Source: Nautilus pompilius (lineage: Eukaryota; Mollusca; Cephalopoda; Nautilida; Nautilidae). Taken from it: a stretch of 64,000 bases of DNA. The notes under the pieces were generated by a model, which was given only the letters and a program-made list of their open reading frames with translations, was not told where the DNA came from and ran no database searches. Location: the NCBI GenBank assembly GCA_018389105.1, contig JACATO010000122.1, positions 15,001 through 79,000 of the forward strand. Direction: 5' to 3'. A program made the position numbers and the translations under genes. Positions 25,901-38,100 of the stretch are shown in pieces (positions within the stretch are counted from its first letter, which is position 1; each line of letters starts with the position of its first letter).

Positions 25901-28300
25901 AGATCTTACAAATGACCTAGCTGCAAGTTCACGTTTCTTCAAGAACAGCAATACATGCATTAGTGCAGTGGTCTTAATAAATGTGTAGCTGCTGGAATAC
26001 CTTTCCTAAGAGGCAACCAAATGGCAAGGTCAAAATGGGCAATAGGAATGAAACAGTAGGATGACCAAACTTGGAAGTAGTAGTCTTTACAGACGAGTCC
26101 AAGTATGAACTGTTTGGCTATAATCAACAGCAGTTTGATTAAAGGTGAACCAAGGAGCAATATAACAACAAATATAGAGCAGGATTGGGGGGAGAGGGAA
26201 TGGATCAATACAAGAGTGGGGCTGCACACGGTTGAAGGTGTTAAAGATTTTCATAAAATCAAAGGTATACTGACTGCTGATAAGAATAAGCATGTTCTCA
26301 TCTATAATGCCATTTCCTCAGAAAGGACATCTCATTGGGTGAGGATTCATCTTCCAACATGACAATAAACAAAAGTATGCAGCCAATGTGGTGAAAAACT
26401 ATCTGGAACATGAAGAGGCTGATGGAACACCCATAAAGATGTTTGGCCTGTACAATGTCCTAATATAAATATCATTAGGCTATATGGGATTACATAGCTA
26501 CTGAGGAAATCAAAGGGCAACCAAAGACTCTGGATGGATCATGGAAATAGCATTCCATAGTCATACATTAATAACATATATGGGAGCATGAAAACAAATG
26601 GTCATGTTCTATATAAATCAGAGAGCTCTCATACCAAATACTCATGCACTGTGTATGCATTATATACATCTCTTAGCTGCAATTACTCATAATCTGTGTA
26701 GAATCTGTTTTTTTCCTTCCATAATTATTTCCATTACTGTATGTGTAGTCAAAATAATTAAGCAGGGAATCCAATCCCTCCGAGTATGGAATCGTAAATA
26801 TTCCATTCCTGCTACATTTTTTTTTTTTTTACTGGAAGAAAAGGTAATCTGTCTAGTATGCCAAGAAACAGCTCGACTTCAATGACATCTTTGTATCTGT
26901 TCAATGGTCCAAAATCCTCAACCAAAGCACATGGAGAAAGATAGATGATAAAAGCCTAGTAAGGTTGTAACATGTGGCCCAAGGGGTTTGCGATATGTAA
27001 TTCAGAGCTGCTTGCTCAAAATCAATCACAATTGTTGTAGGGTCTGGCTAAGTTGTTAACTCTTGTCAAAAACTGCATTAAGGGGTTCTTCAATACCATC
27101 TGTTGGGTTTTTCGTGACATAAAAGCATAAGCACAGATAACAGCAGTTTCCCAACAATGCATAAAACAACACATAGCAGCTAAATAATGTTAGGTACACA
27201 GGGAAACGTTTTATCCATAAACTAACAATCGGATGTAGCTAGAAGGCACACACTCTGATCTGCTGCAAGCACAATAACTCGGCTTCTTGCACGGGGCTTA
27301 CTGTCAAGGATAAAGGGTGGGTGGGGTCAGTCTTGCCCTTCATAAGCTTTCCACTCACCTTCAAAATGCAGTTACTGGACTGACAATGGTTCCATAGAAA
27401 GTCCCCCTTGCTTTTGTCTATAGATGCTTCCCTCTATGGCTTCTATTTTCCCCAATGCTGTCTGCCATCTTATCAATGACATTTTAGTATTATCTCTGGT
27501 GTTGCTCCTTGTGTTCATCCCTGCTTTCACTGTTGTGCTTCATGGTCATGGCCAAAAAACCCCGCATGTAGGATCTCTAAACCTCTTGAGACCTTTATTC
27601 TGGTTCATTGTCTCTATAGATAGTGTGGATGTACTGGCTTGGATAATATGACACAACCTCTGTTGTTCTCTACTACTTCTATGTGGACTGAGAGGTTTCT
27701 GGAAATATTATGCAAAGCGACGAATAATGGATTGTCGTGCACTATAAGAAATACAGGATGGGAGGCGTGAAACTACTCACAATACCAATTAAGGGGACTT
27801 CTGTCGGGGACCACGAAATCAATACACACGTTTCACCCCCCCTTTTTTTTTGGTTAGAAAGCGAGTCCCAAGCACCTACCCCGACACTAGAGGGGGTTAG
27901 AACTGTGGGTCGGAGCTCGGTGGGGACGTAGCCAGTCACGTGATGTCCAGCCCCCTTTAATTCGGTAATTACCCATCTCGATCGAGAGAAAGGAAACCGA
28001 TCGCCACCGGGTGATTCCCGGGGCTGACAGAGTATCTATCCGAACACGGCGGGCCCCCCGGGGGGACCCCCTTCGCCAGTGTCTCCGTCCGGCTGCTGTC
28101 GCCGGGGTAGCACCGATCCCTGAACAGTTCCCCCACCCCTCTCACGGGCCCGTAACAGAAGGTCGGGATCAGCGACATCGTTTACCTCTTTCCACCGTCT
28201 CCACGTGGTCTTGGATCCAGGCGACGAAGCTCGGCATCCAGCTCGGCTTCAGCTTCTTCATCAGGCCCTGGAATTCGCCGATCGCTTCGTCCAGCTCCAT
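10052..28300 (-). CDS. Class I SAM-dependent methyltransferase, nine exons, unnamed family
   Basis: Coding exons (minus strand, 5' to 3'): 28186-28300, 24018-24157, 19500-19641, 18930-19051, 18576-18686, 16784-16829, 15100-15160, 11793-11883, 10052-10189. All have AG/GT borders and matching phases, giving 321 residues. Residues 86-132 hold a cysteine-rich segment with a CxxC pair (C121, C124) and further cysteines at C111 and C130. The Rossmann core follows: motif I VLDVGSRLGAVLYG at 160-173, the acidic strand VGVEID, then HSDI near 213-216, ADVVVLNNVFEFF at 226-238 and LVTVP near 263. These are SAM-binding hallmarks. I recall similar uncharacterised metazoan proteins but no settled name or substrate. 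The first in-frame ATG was used; the only longer reading starts at TTG. Nearest neighbour upstream is TMEM62, same strand. Confidence 0.88.
10218..10259. repeat. (TA)n microsatellite
   Basis: Near-perfect AT dinucleotide run of about 42 bp, starting roughly 30 bp inside the last intron of the methyltransferase gene. Confidence 0.9.
13668..13955. repeat. (GA)n microsatellite, intron 7 of the methyltransferase gene
   Basis: About 288 bp of GA repeats with regular GATGAA and GACAGA interruptions, suggesting repeated local duplication of an interrupted block. The long serine/leucine or arginine/glutamate reading frames across it are artefacts of the repeat. Confidence 0.95.
14225..14600 (-). mobile_element. 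LINE (non-LTR retrotransposon) 3' remnant
   Basis: Read on the minus strand, the broken frames resemble the extreme C-terminus of non-LTR retrotransposon ORF2 proteins: a GRWLGHTQRKDPNCMSR block, then a WNSQ-KRK basic block and a KSWREVKRISVED block, with stops between them. In intact elements these blocks are W-x-GH-x-xR, a K/R-rich stretch and the final W-x-xAxDR helix. The copy lies in intron 7 of the methyltransferase gene, lacks the reverse transcriptase core and cannot be functional. Confidence 0.7.
16276..16330 (+). repeat. Possible tRNA-derived SINE head
   Basis: GGATGGGTGGTTAATGG resembles a Pol III box A and, about 35 bp later, TTGATTCAATACCC resembles box B (GGTTCRANNCC). Spacing fits a tRNA-like SINE promoter, and the next 250 bp are less AT-rich than the surrounding intron. 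The motifs are imperfect, no poly-A or microsatellite tail was defined, and the SINE family is not recognised. Confidence 0.3.
17941..18020. repeat. Dispersed repeat, copy A
   Basis: Shares the order CAGTTTGAYT...GCCA then TTGTGCCAYTGTCARTTGCTG with 56801-56890, at high but imperfect identity. The two copies lie in introns of different genes, about 39 kb apart. Class unknown. Confidence 0.45.
20880..21017 (-). other. Exon-like acidic ORF, possible alternative terminal exon
   Basis: On the minus strand, after a pyrimidine-rich tract and CAG, an open frame runs to TAA at 20880-20882. It encodes about 44 residues beginning DGIIEEINKCVREMREIN and ending in an acidic tail, DDLLDDIE. The acceptor leaves two bases (AT), which fit the single G left by exon 1 of the surrounding methyltransferase gene and would restore an Asp codon, exactly as exon 2 does. 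Joined to exon 2 instead, it stops after 13 codons. It may be an alternative last exon giving a short product of about 82 residues, or an exon fossil. No family recognised. Confidence 0.35.
21175..21500 (+). mobile_element. Degenerate HIRAN-like domain repeat copy
   Basis: Plus-strand frames read SFDGFVTGNH, then after stops REHENPHDKHAGCVLRNDQ, TIGHIPGDISKTC and FEYESFMMGEQAA. This resembles a domain very common in cnidarian and molluscan repeat families (G-x-H-V-Y-K-D...E-x-x-N-x-H-D-x-x-A-V...V-G-H-x-P-x-x-I-S), related to the HIRAN fold. Stops and at least one frame change make it a dead copy. It lies in intron 2 of the methyltransferase gene. Confidence 0.5.
25442..26739 (+). mobile_element. 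Tc1-like DNA transposon, full length, inactivated
   Basis: Terminal inverted repeats begin CAGTATTGGAAATAATTATG at the left (25442) and CAGTAATGGAAATAATTATG in the reverse complement of the right end (26739), one mismatch in about 24. Both are flanked by TA (25440-25441 and 26740-26741), the target duplication of Tc1/mariner elements, giving 1298 bp. Between them, plus-strand frames recall a Tc1 transposase: a basic SQGRKSKLSKSDDKHLK linker near 25.82 kb, the TDESKYELFG block around the first catalytic Asp near 26.1 kb, and DNKQKYAAN-like sequence near 26.37 kb. Many stops and frameshifts break it. It sits in intron 1 of the methyltransferase gene. Confidence 0.85.
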
Positions 28301-28780
28301 GAGTTTCTCCTTCCCGGGGCCGCCAAAACCTTCACGTGCACCGTAAACATTACTGTGGGAGCTCTTCGGGCTTAGAGAGCACAAAACTCCGAGCTGGTCT
28401 AGAAACGGGGGGGAGCTACTCTAACGTTCAGAACAATGACGAGGCGGCGGCGGACAGGTGTCCGTCTGTCTGTCACTCCTCAGGGAGAATTTACACGTTT
28501 TTTTTTTTTTTTTTAATTATTCTTAAAGATAAAAATGTGGCTGTAAAAATGGAACATAACCGTTAACCCTTTAAAGGGGTTTTCTTCAGAAATTTCCGTT
28601 AGACGGATCCCTAGGGGCAGCTCACCTGGCGTTAGTCGACACTTGATTTCCGCGAGCGATGAATACTGGAATAAAACAAAGTTAGAGTCCCTAATCTTCC
28701 TCTGGTCTCCTTCTGGTGTTCGCTTCCTAAAATATATACTTCCTACTTTGAAGAGCATCATCAGTTTCTTTAATAAACTG

Positions 28781-28783
28781 AGG

Positions 28784-28817
<34 letters not shown>

Positions 28818-29736
28818 GGGAGGGACAGAGAAAGAGAGAAAGGGGAGGGGAGGGACAGAGAGAGAGAGAGAAAGAGGGAGGAGGGAAGGGACAGAGAGAA
28901 AGAGAGAGAAAGGGGAGGGGAGGGACAGAGAGAAAGAGGAGGGGAGGGACAGAGAGAGAGAGAGAAGAGAAGGGGAGGGACAGAGAGAGAGACAGAAAGA
29001 GAAGGGACAGAGAGAAAGAGGAGGGGAGGGACAGAGAGAAAGAGGAGGAGGGAAGGGACAGAGAGAAAGAGAGAGAAAGGGGAGGGGAGGGGAGGGACAG
29101 AGAGAAAGAGGAGGGGAGGGACAGAGAGAGAGAGGAAAGAGGAGGGGAGGGTTAGAGAGAGAGAGAGAAGAGAGAAAGAGGAGGGGAGGGACAGAGAGAA
29201 AGAGGAGGGGAGGGACAGAGAAAGAGAGAAAGGGGAGGGGAGGGACAGAGAGAGGAGAGAGAAAGAGGAGGGGAGGGACAGAGAGAGAGAGGAGAGAGAG
29301 AAAGAGAGAAAGGGGAGGGGAGGGACAGAGAGGAGAGAGAAAGAGGAGGGGAGGGACAGAGAGAGAGAAGAGAGAGAGAGAGAGGAGGGGAGGGACAGAG
29401 AGAGAGAGAAAGAGGAGGGGAGGGTTAGAGAGAAAGAGGAGGGGAGGGACAGAGAGAGAGAGAAGAAAGAGGAGGGGAGGGACAGGAGAGAGAGAGAAAG
29501 AGGAGGGGAGGGACGAGAGAGAAAGAGAGAAGGGGAGGGGAGGGACAGAGAGAGGGGAGGGGAGGGACAGAGAGAAAGAGAAGGGGAGGGACAGAGAGAG
29601 AGAGAGAAAAGGAGGGGAGGGACAGAGAGAGAGAGAGGAGGGGAGGGACAGAGAGAGAAAGAAAGAGAAGGGGAGAGACAGAGAGAGAGAGAGAGAGAAA
29701 GGGGAGGGGAGGGACAGAGAGAGAGAGAGAAAGAGA
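28781..29736. repeat. Polypurine GGGAGGGACAGAGA satellite, 956 bp
   Basis: The plus strand is almost pure purine with a recurring unit of GAGGGGAGGGACAGAGAG followed by variable AGAAAG spacers, unit length roughly 20-60 bp. The only regular pyrimidines are the C of GGGACAGAG and an occasional T. It starts about 480 bp upstream of the methyltransferase start codon. The 340-codon minus-strand reading frame of Ser/Leu/Pro is a repeat artefact. Confidence 0.95.
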
Positions 29737-30179
29737 CTGTTTATAGTTAAGAGCCATATTTCACACGAGTGCATGTTCTCCAGGTATAGCAATTAAAGGG
29801 ACTTAACTACGTAAATACTCAAGACTTTTCGTTCGCATTTGTAATTTGGTAGAAAATTCAAACGACAAAATACCTTTACAGCTAATTAATGGCTGTGCTT
29901 TCCTTTTTATCTAAAGAAAAGTATCTGTTCATTATTAGTATTATTTAAATATTTTACGACTTCAAATAACCAATCTGACTGTCCTTGTTTTAAAAATACT
30001 TCACTTCAAGACCACAAAGAATATTTTGAAATAAGTTTATTAAAATTTTAATTTTAAAAAAGCTTCATTTTAAATACATTTCAAAATACCTCTTTCTTTT
30101 TTGCATGATATAATATTTTAAGAATTACTAAAAAAAAAATGGCTCAACCACACACTGACAATCAAATATACCATTCATA

Positions 30180-30990
30180 AAAAGAAAGTTTGGGTGTTGT
30201 CATCCATAAAGATGAAGTTAGTACCATGCCATTAGGCCACTGAGATGTCTAAGGGTAATGGATTCATCCCTGTATCTGGCACCTAATGATGACAAGATCA
30301 GTTTTTGGCCAGCTTGAATGCTAGTCTATGAGGCTTCCCCAACCAAACCAATCATGTTAGGCAATGGCAGTTAATAAACTGTTCCCTAGCTTGTCTCCAG
30401 ATTCTAGCCTATCTGCTGATAGTCTAAACAGAATCTAAACTCAGTGAAAAGAGCATGATGTCAACAATTCAAACTTAATTGTAATGTTGTTACTCATTGT
30501 AGCTGTTGTTGGTGAGGAATAGACAGCAATGATATTTTGGACTGCATACTAATAGCATAAAACCTATTGCGAAAGTTTCTTCTGGCTAGAGCAACAAGAT
30601 AATGATCATCTCAGAGGGTTGCAATAATTGGGCAACCTGATCAAGTCCAATGGTACCTTGTTTGTGTCATAGAAATGAGAGTGGTGAACAGAATACTGGG
30701 AAGCAATAGCAGTCTGTATCACTCCATCATGAGCCATCTCTGTTATATAACACCTAGGCATTCCCAAACTGACTTCCATCACGAGAGACACCAATTTATA
30801 GAAGTAATGGGTTGTGTAAAGATGTATACAAATTAACTGGGAGAAGTCGTTTGCACAACGTTCTGAGGTCTGTGGTCGGATGACCATAACATTACGTGTT
30901 GTATGCAATGCCATGTTTGAGTTTCTTTCCTCAATGTGCTGGCCTCTTAAACTAGAATATAAACATTTAAATATATCATACAAACACTGC
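30180..30990 (-). mobile_element. Second Tc1/IS630-type transposase remnant
   Basis: Minus-strand frames, broken by stops, follow the order of an IS630/Tc1-like transposase of a lineage different from the copy at 25.4 kb. There is an N-terminal helix-turn-helix MPRCYITEM...IASQYSVHHS (about 30.76-30.68 kb), then an ARRNFRNRF block, then ARIWRQARE-QF around 30.4 kb, and finally FMDDNTQT, the position of the second catalytic Asp, near 30.2 kb. No terminal inverted repeats were identified. Confidence 0.6.
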
Positions 30991-32126
30991 AAGCTTAGAA
31001 ATGCATGCCTTTTTGTTTCTTTTAGTTACAGTAAAAGAAGAAAACTAATATTTTTTGTGATCATTTTTGAAATCATACCTTTCCTTTCCACCAAACTATT
31101 TCAGTTTTTTTTTTCCAAAAAACAATTGATGTCATTTAATTAAAAAGATCAAAGGATATTATTTTTAAAAAAAAGAACTTAAAAATCTATCAAGTTAAGA
31201 AATTCTTCAGAAGATTGATCACATACAAAAAAAAAAAAAAGTAAATATTATTACAATGCATTTAGTTGGGTTGGACAGTTCTAAGATGCAATAGTTTAAA
31301 GCCCACTTGCTTTTACAGAATGCAAAGTGAAATGTAGTTAACTGCATACATGTTTCAGTTGGCTCTTCTCCTATTGATATGAAGAAATAGAATTAGTTAT
31401 TAGATAATGCATAAAAATTAATGGAAACTTAGAATAATCAAATAGATGAATTACTGAGGCAAGAGTAAGTGCTGTGGTACTGATTTAGTTACCTGGAGGA
31501 TTAGGTTAAAAATGACGATACTGGCTTGAATCTAAAATTTTACAAAGTTAGGTTAATAAAACAATTATACACAAGCCAAGAGTACTTACATAGATGATGA
31601 TTCGCTTTATCTCCACAAAAAAGAAATACTGTATATTAGTTTAACCAAAAAAAAAATAAATAGTTGAAATGCCAGTCCAGAGTTTCTTTTGACGACATTA
31701 TTTCATCAAACTAAATCAGTTTTCTTCAAAACATTTATTTCCATCAATTTTTTCTTCTTATAGCAAATTCATTTACTTCATAATTTTTAACAGTCCACCT
31801 ACACTCAGCCTTAATCAAACAAGATTACAAACAAAAGTTACTCCTCCTCTGCATGGACTATTTGGTGCTTTCCTACATCTGTTTTTGTTTTTAAGGAAAG
31901 AGTTTTACATTTTTGTAGCAGACCCCTCAAGGGGGAAAAGACCAACATTTAAAATAGTCATTACATTACCCACAACAAACAGCAGTAAATCTTTTTTTTT
32001 TTTTTCCATTAACAGTCATTTTCCTTAGCAATTTTCTAAAACTTAAATTAAATGTAATTTAATCCAGCACAAGACTTAAATACACTTTTCACTTGTGCAT
32101 GAAAGAAACATTATGATAAATGTTTG

Positions 32127-35100
32127 TTAGCTGCTGCTGCCAGAATGCTGCACTGTTGCCTCTTTTCCCAATATGTAAGCCTGGTAGTTAAGGGAAATAA
32201 CTAAGAAAGAAGCCCATGTCCTTACAGGACACAAAAGAAAAGCCTTTGTGCCATATGCTGATGCAAAGCCTGTCATAGCTATGTACAACTGCCACACAAA
32301 CATTAAAACAAATGGAATTTCCATTCTGACTAGCCAAAATTTTCTCAGTGGAAGCTCCCTGGAGTAATGACAAGCAATGGTAATTCTATCCAAGAAATAC
32401 GCTAAGTACAGCATCAGAGGGATGTTGAAAGTCAGCAACTGAAATATCAAGGAAAAAGAAGACGTTAATAGTAGTTAAGTCTTACCAACTTACATTCTGA
32501 CACTTTTCACCTCAGAATGCATAGAAAATTATTAATTATTTCAAATTAATAGATAAAAACTATGAAATAAGACTTTTCAAAACAACTGAGAAGACTCCTG
32601 AGTATTAAAATAAGTTTGGAGGATAACTCTGCATTAATACTAAAATCAAACTAGTTTGCTGTCTATTCACCAGACTCCTCCACCCCGACATTTCATGTGG
32701 CTCATCTGTCAGATGACCTTTCCCTCTAATATTTTAGCATGCAAATATTTTTTTTAAAATCTTAATTCTAAATTAAGGATGTATTCCTGGTAACAAGTAA
32801 AATTAGCTGCCATTCAAAGCATAATGGTACTCTATCATTACTGTGGACTTGTATCCATTTACATCTATCCACAGAAATTGAATTCAGAGAGCAAAACATG
32901 GTGATCAAATTATTCTAGAAACATGTGGATTTTTTTCCTGGTAAACCTGGAATTATGTACATATTAATTTTTCTTGTTAAAATATCCATATTTCTTTCTA
33001 TATGCAAATAAAACCCAAGAAATAGAAGGAAAAATGTTGCCCACTAAACCAGGACATTAGCTTGTAGAAAATTTCATTTTTACATCTCATTACTCGAGAA
33101 ACATCACTTTCCAGTACAGAAATGGAGACTGATTTAGCCAGATCACTGAGGACTTTACATTAAACTGATTTTCATCATTATGCACTTGTTGTTTACTAGA
33201 CCTTGACATGTGGAGTTCCAGAGAAAGCTGATTTCTGGATTTCCATCCTTTAACTCTTCCTCAGAAAAAGGAAAAAACTGAGTACTCCAAAAGCAACACT
33301 CAAGACAACTTGACAAGACTTTAGTTCCAGCCTCACTCACTCAACAGAAACCCATTGCTCATAACGGTGGTTTTATTCTAGTTTCTGCTAAGTCCATAAA
33401 GGTTTCGGTGTCTAGCCAGTTAGCTTTCCTTATGGTGGTGTGGCTGCATGAGAAGGGCTCTGGGAATTCTGACATACCTAGCAACTATCGTAATCTATCA
33501 ACCATCAAGACAGCCTTCACCTCCTCCTTGGTCCCACAAAGACAAAGGATCACAAAGTAGTACTAATGAAAAGAAATCTTGGCACCTTATTGCAGATAAT
33601 GCCTGGAATGCCTAAGTTCAAGAAAATGACCAAAGTCTGCTTAAAAACAAACAAACTATAAAAAAATTCTTCTTTGAACTCTTGGGGAAAAAACAAGCAC
33701 TCAGCACTGTAGTTAAATTAGGACCAAACCCTTATACTACAAATGAGAATTAAATCACTCATAGATAAAAATTATATTACCTTTAAAATAAAATTTTCAT
33801 ATGCCATTCATTCCTTTATCTACCAATGGCTCTTAACTCAACCTTTGTATACATTTCTAATGCTTAGTTGAAAATAGACATTGCTTTCATCAAATTCCTT
33901 TTGATTTCTTATAGTTACTTATTTTGTTATAATTTGTACATTTGCAAACCTGCACAATATCTGAAGTGATAAACATTCAAATGTACACAATTGTGGGGAA
34001 TCTTCAAATAGTAGCTGATTATTTACATATCTTAACAAAATTAAAAATAAGAAAAAAAAACCACTAACAACAATAGGCGTAACTCTAAAATAATTAGCAA
34101 AATATCTCAAACAAACAAACAAATTCATTTTCTACAAAATAAAACCAACTAGGTACAAAGCAAAACCCAAACAGCCATAAATAACAAAAAAGTGCCTGGT
34201 ATTTCGAAAAGAAAAGAAAAACCAAGATATATGCAAATTAAGGAAACAATGTTAAGAAAACTTTCATCCTGCTTTAAGAATAGAGTATGAATGCGTAGCA
34301 AAAAGATTCTTAAACTTGAAGCCTGTACAAGACAAGACCAGTATTTTGATGCCATTCAAGTTTAAAGGTGTAACTTGTAGTTAGTTATCTCTCTGATCGA
34401 GAATGACCAGTTTTCCCTACCAGAGAAATATGCCATGATGAATGTTCGTGGCCACACCTGGTGGCCGCCTTGCCCACGTAAGCAGCCTCAGCTGATCGAT
34501 ACTTTGTTTTTAAAAGATAAGCCACATGCAATATATCCAACAAAAAGATACAATAGAATTGGATCAGTGTTCTCATTTTAAAGTAAAAAGGGAAACTTAA
34601 AGTTCCAAACAGGGGTAAAATAAATAAGAAAGTCTAATTAAATGTTTATTAAATAAAATCCGAAATAAGGAATGGTGGTTAAATGGTATTTTTTGTTATT
34701 ACTTAGTGTAAAAAAAAAAAATAGAATAATTGAGTCTTTAAAATACTTTCAATACTGTACTAAAACCATTCACTTCTAAAAGTAATAGCAGAGAACAACA
34801 CCATTATGAAAATGAACAAATACAAATAATTTTGAAGCTCTAAGCAAAAAAAAACAAGATTAATTTTGTATGAAAATGGAAAAGCTGTTGAACTGTGAAT
34901 GTTGATTTACAAAAGACAGAAGTATGAATATAATTATGACTGAGCACAGAGGGTCTCTAAAAAAGGTAATTTTCCATCACCCTGAAGATCAGGATGCTGT
35001 GATTAGAGTTACAGTAACAGAAACCAGCTGCACCAACAATGAAATGTGGTAAAAATATTATACCAACAATACAAATTAGATTGTTTAATTGAAGACCAAT

Positions 35101-38100
35101 CTTAAATTTATGCCATTCAACTAAGTGGCTGCTAAAACTGAGCAAATGGGAGATCCCATGACTGGTTTCATGAGACAAATAGCAATAAAATATCCATAAA
35201 AAATTTACAAAAAAAAAATGAATATTCATAAATATAAACAGGCAAAACAAATTTTAAAATATGAAAAGGAAAAATTTGAACATTAAACATTTTGTAAAAC
35301 CAAAGTTACAAACTATAAAATAAAAGATTTAATTAGTGCAAGTTATACCTGAGCTATCCCATAGAAGTATGTAAAGTTTGCTTGTAAAAGCTTTCTTTTA
35401 ACGTAGACACCCCATACAAACATCACTCCTATTTCATTCTCAAGGAATTCACCAACAAACCACGGACCTATAAGAAAAATGGTTTAAAATGTGAAAAAAC
35501 ACAACAACAAACAAATGCATTTAGAATCAAGAAAATATGTTGAATAGAAATTATGGTAATATTTCCAACGTCAAGCAAACTACATAATTAAACATCTCTA
35601 AATAAATTTTAGCTTTTAAAATAGAACTTCAAATAAAAAGTTTTCCACAATTAGCAGAAAACGAAATGCTGCTGAAGACGAGGCTCAGATATCTGGACGA
35701 AGTTTAACGTGTAATATTCTAAACGATGGTCAATAACAAAGTCAAATAAATGTTCACCAAAGTAGTAACCAGTTCCCAAGCAACAGAGGCATAACTGCAC
35801 TAAAATCATGGCAGAAACTAAAATAAAATATAAACTACTGATTTAAAGTAAGTACATAATTTATTTCCATACAAGTAAAAACAACTATATCTATACAAAT
35901 GGTAATTGCATGAACTATCGTCTATTTTTTAAAAAAAAATTAATACATTTCAGCATCAAGAAGCTATTGCGCGATATCCACCAATTAAAACACTAAACAT
36001 CATCATCATAAAAAGAATAGAAAGATTTTAAAAATTCAAAATAAAAACTAATTTTTGATGCAGTAGATGAAACTGCTAGTAACAAAATATATTAAGAGAT
36101 TGTCTTACTGGATGCTGGTTCAAATTTTTGTTATCTATCGTCTGATGCTTTTACAGTCACATTTCCAGAACTAAGACAGTTCTCGGATCACCATTGGGAA
36201 CTAAAATTTCAGCAACCCTCATGACAGTAAAGAGGTGAAAGGATGTTAAAATGACCTCTTGGAATGTATAAGGTAAAAAGAATAAAATATAAATTTAATA
36301 TCTACATATAACTACAAATGCATCTGCTGTAATACTAGTAAATTAATCTTGTAAAAGACAACCTTTAAGTAATAGGACCAGGGCTTGGTGAATAATCACA
36401 ATCATCTCACCAGATCACTCAGAACCAGTTGTAGAATGATGTCAAAACAAATTTTGTAATCCACATGATTTCTGCTTTAGAAAAAAAAAGGAAATTTGAC
36501 AACAAAAAAATAACCAGCAAGCACAGGAGTATTCAGTTTCTCAATCAATGTATACCAAGAAAGGTTTATACTTTCTCCTAAAAATACCCAAGTGAGAAAA
36601 GACGGTAATAAAAATTATGAAACAAGAAAGTTCTTTAAAAAATATATTAAATTTTTTTATGACTTTACAAGTATACTTCACCTATAATTCTTTGACAGTA
36701 CATCTTCAAAAAAAAAAAGTGTAACAAAATATTAATAATTTAACATCTACTTACCAATAGCTGTATAAATGCACAGTACAAGCAAAGGATAATATAATTT
36801 TTTAGATTGTGAGAGCATCCAAAGTCTTTTCATCCATATATTCAGAAAAAAGACAACATATTTAACTACAGGCTGCTCACCTGAAAATTAATGTAACATT
36901 TTTTCAGAACTATTTGACAAGTTAATATAATAATTACTGTATGTAAGAAAAATAAGTTAGTAACTTCAAATTTATTTTAACAGAATTTATTGCAAAGAAT
37001 ATAAAATTTGGCTCTCTCTTAATTATTTTATATTCTCCAGAAATAATTTTAGTCAACTGATGTTCTAAAAAGCATTTAAAATTCAAATTAGGTTCCTAGT
37101 TTTGTTATAATAATTTTTAATAAATAAAATTTGATTTTTAGTAATTTATTTAAAAGGGAATTAAAATAGTAGAGAAAGAATTTATTAATAGAAATTTGGA
37201 AATTTGATGTTACAATTTAAGCTAAAAACAAAAGCAATTTTTTTTCATTCCTTATGCCAGAGACAGTTCACTGGTCAAAGCTATTTGTTTTTCTGGTTAC
37301 CCACCATTTATATTTCAAACAATCTATGCACTTACACATTCTCCATGGAAAAATTTTTTAGAAGTTCACAAAAAATAACAGCTGGAATGGTTTAACCGTA
37401 TCTATGATAACTGGTTTTAGACATCTAACACTGTCCTGTTGGCCACAGTTCTTACTGATCGAGATGCTTTACTTTCAACAAGCATGTTGTTTTTGGATTA
37501 TTACATCAGCTCAATAAACACAAACAGAACTTAATTTGTGGCAAAAATCGAAAAGAATTTTTAGAAAACTTATACTTCCAGATAGGAATGTTATTATAGA
37601 AACTATTTCTAATGTTTTAGTAACAAAACTAAAAGAGAATAATCAAACTTTATCAACCTGAACTAGTGGTTCTACCTGACTTGCTCTTTCATTTGTCCAT
37701 TTTTGTTTTTTTTTTCAATTTGTAACTAACAGTATCTCAAAAACTAATGAACATAAATGCATGAGATTTTCAAAGTTTTAAGTCTAGTCTGCAATAAAAT
37801 CTCTGATAGTTTTTTTTTAAAATCAAAATATATACCTGTTTATTGCAAATCTAGAAAATTCCTTAAAAAATAAGCACTCAGTAAAATTAAGTGCTGAAAA
37901 AATGGATAATTTAAATATTAACTTAAAAACTACTGAAAAATAATGAGCTAAAATTCTTTAATGTAATAAACCTGTGAAATAGACTTCAGTTTTGCTCATT
38001 ATTATTATTTTTTAATCAAAAGGAAAATATAGAATAAATTTAATTAACTCACCTGTCAAAAAGTATGGTCGTATATTTGAACAACCATGCAGGATGACAA

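Larger units (their letters stand above)
28301..32126. other. Intergenic region between methyltransferase 5' end and TMEM62 3' end
   Basis: The first 400-500 bp, together with the first exon, are CpG-rich and probably hold the methyltransferase promoter. The rest contains the purine satellite and a Tc1-like remnant listed separately, followed by AT-rich DNA that should include the TMEM62 3' UTR. A possible AATAAA for TMEM62 lies on the minus strand at 31734-31739, about 390 bp past the stop. No coding gene seen. Confidence 0.6.

Noticed and set aside
28301-28384. A 28-residue N-terminal extension of the methyltransferase
   Set aside because: The frame is open, but the extension would start at TTG; the first ATG (28298-28300) has a reasonable context and was used.
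28770-29792. A 340-codon minus-strand open frame of Ser, Leu and Pro
   Set aside because: It is the translation of the polypurine satellite; the absence of stops follows from the repeat composition, with no domain and no splice context.
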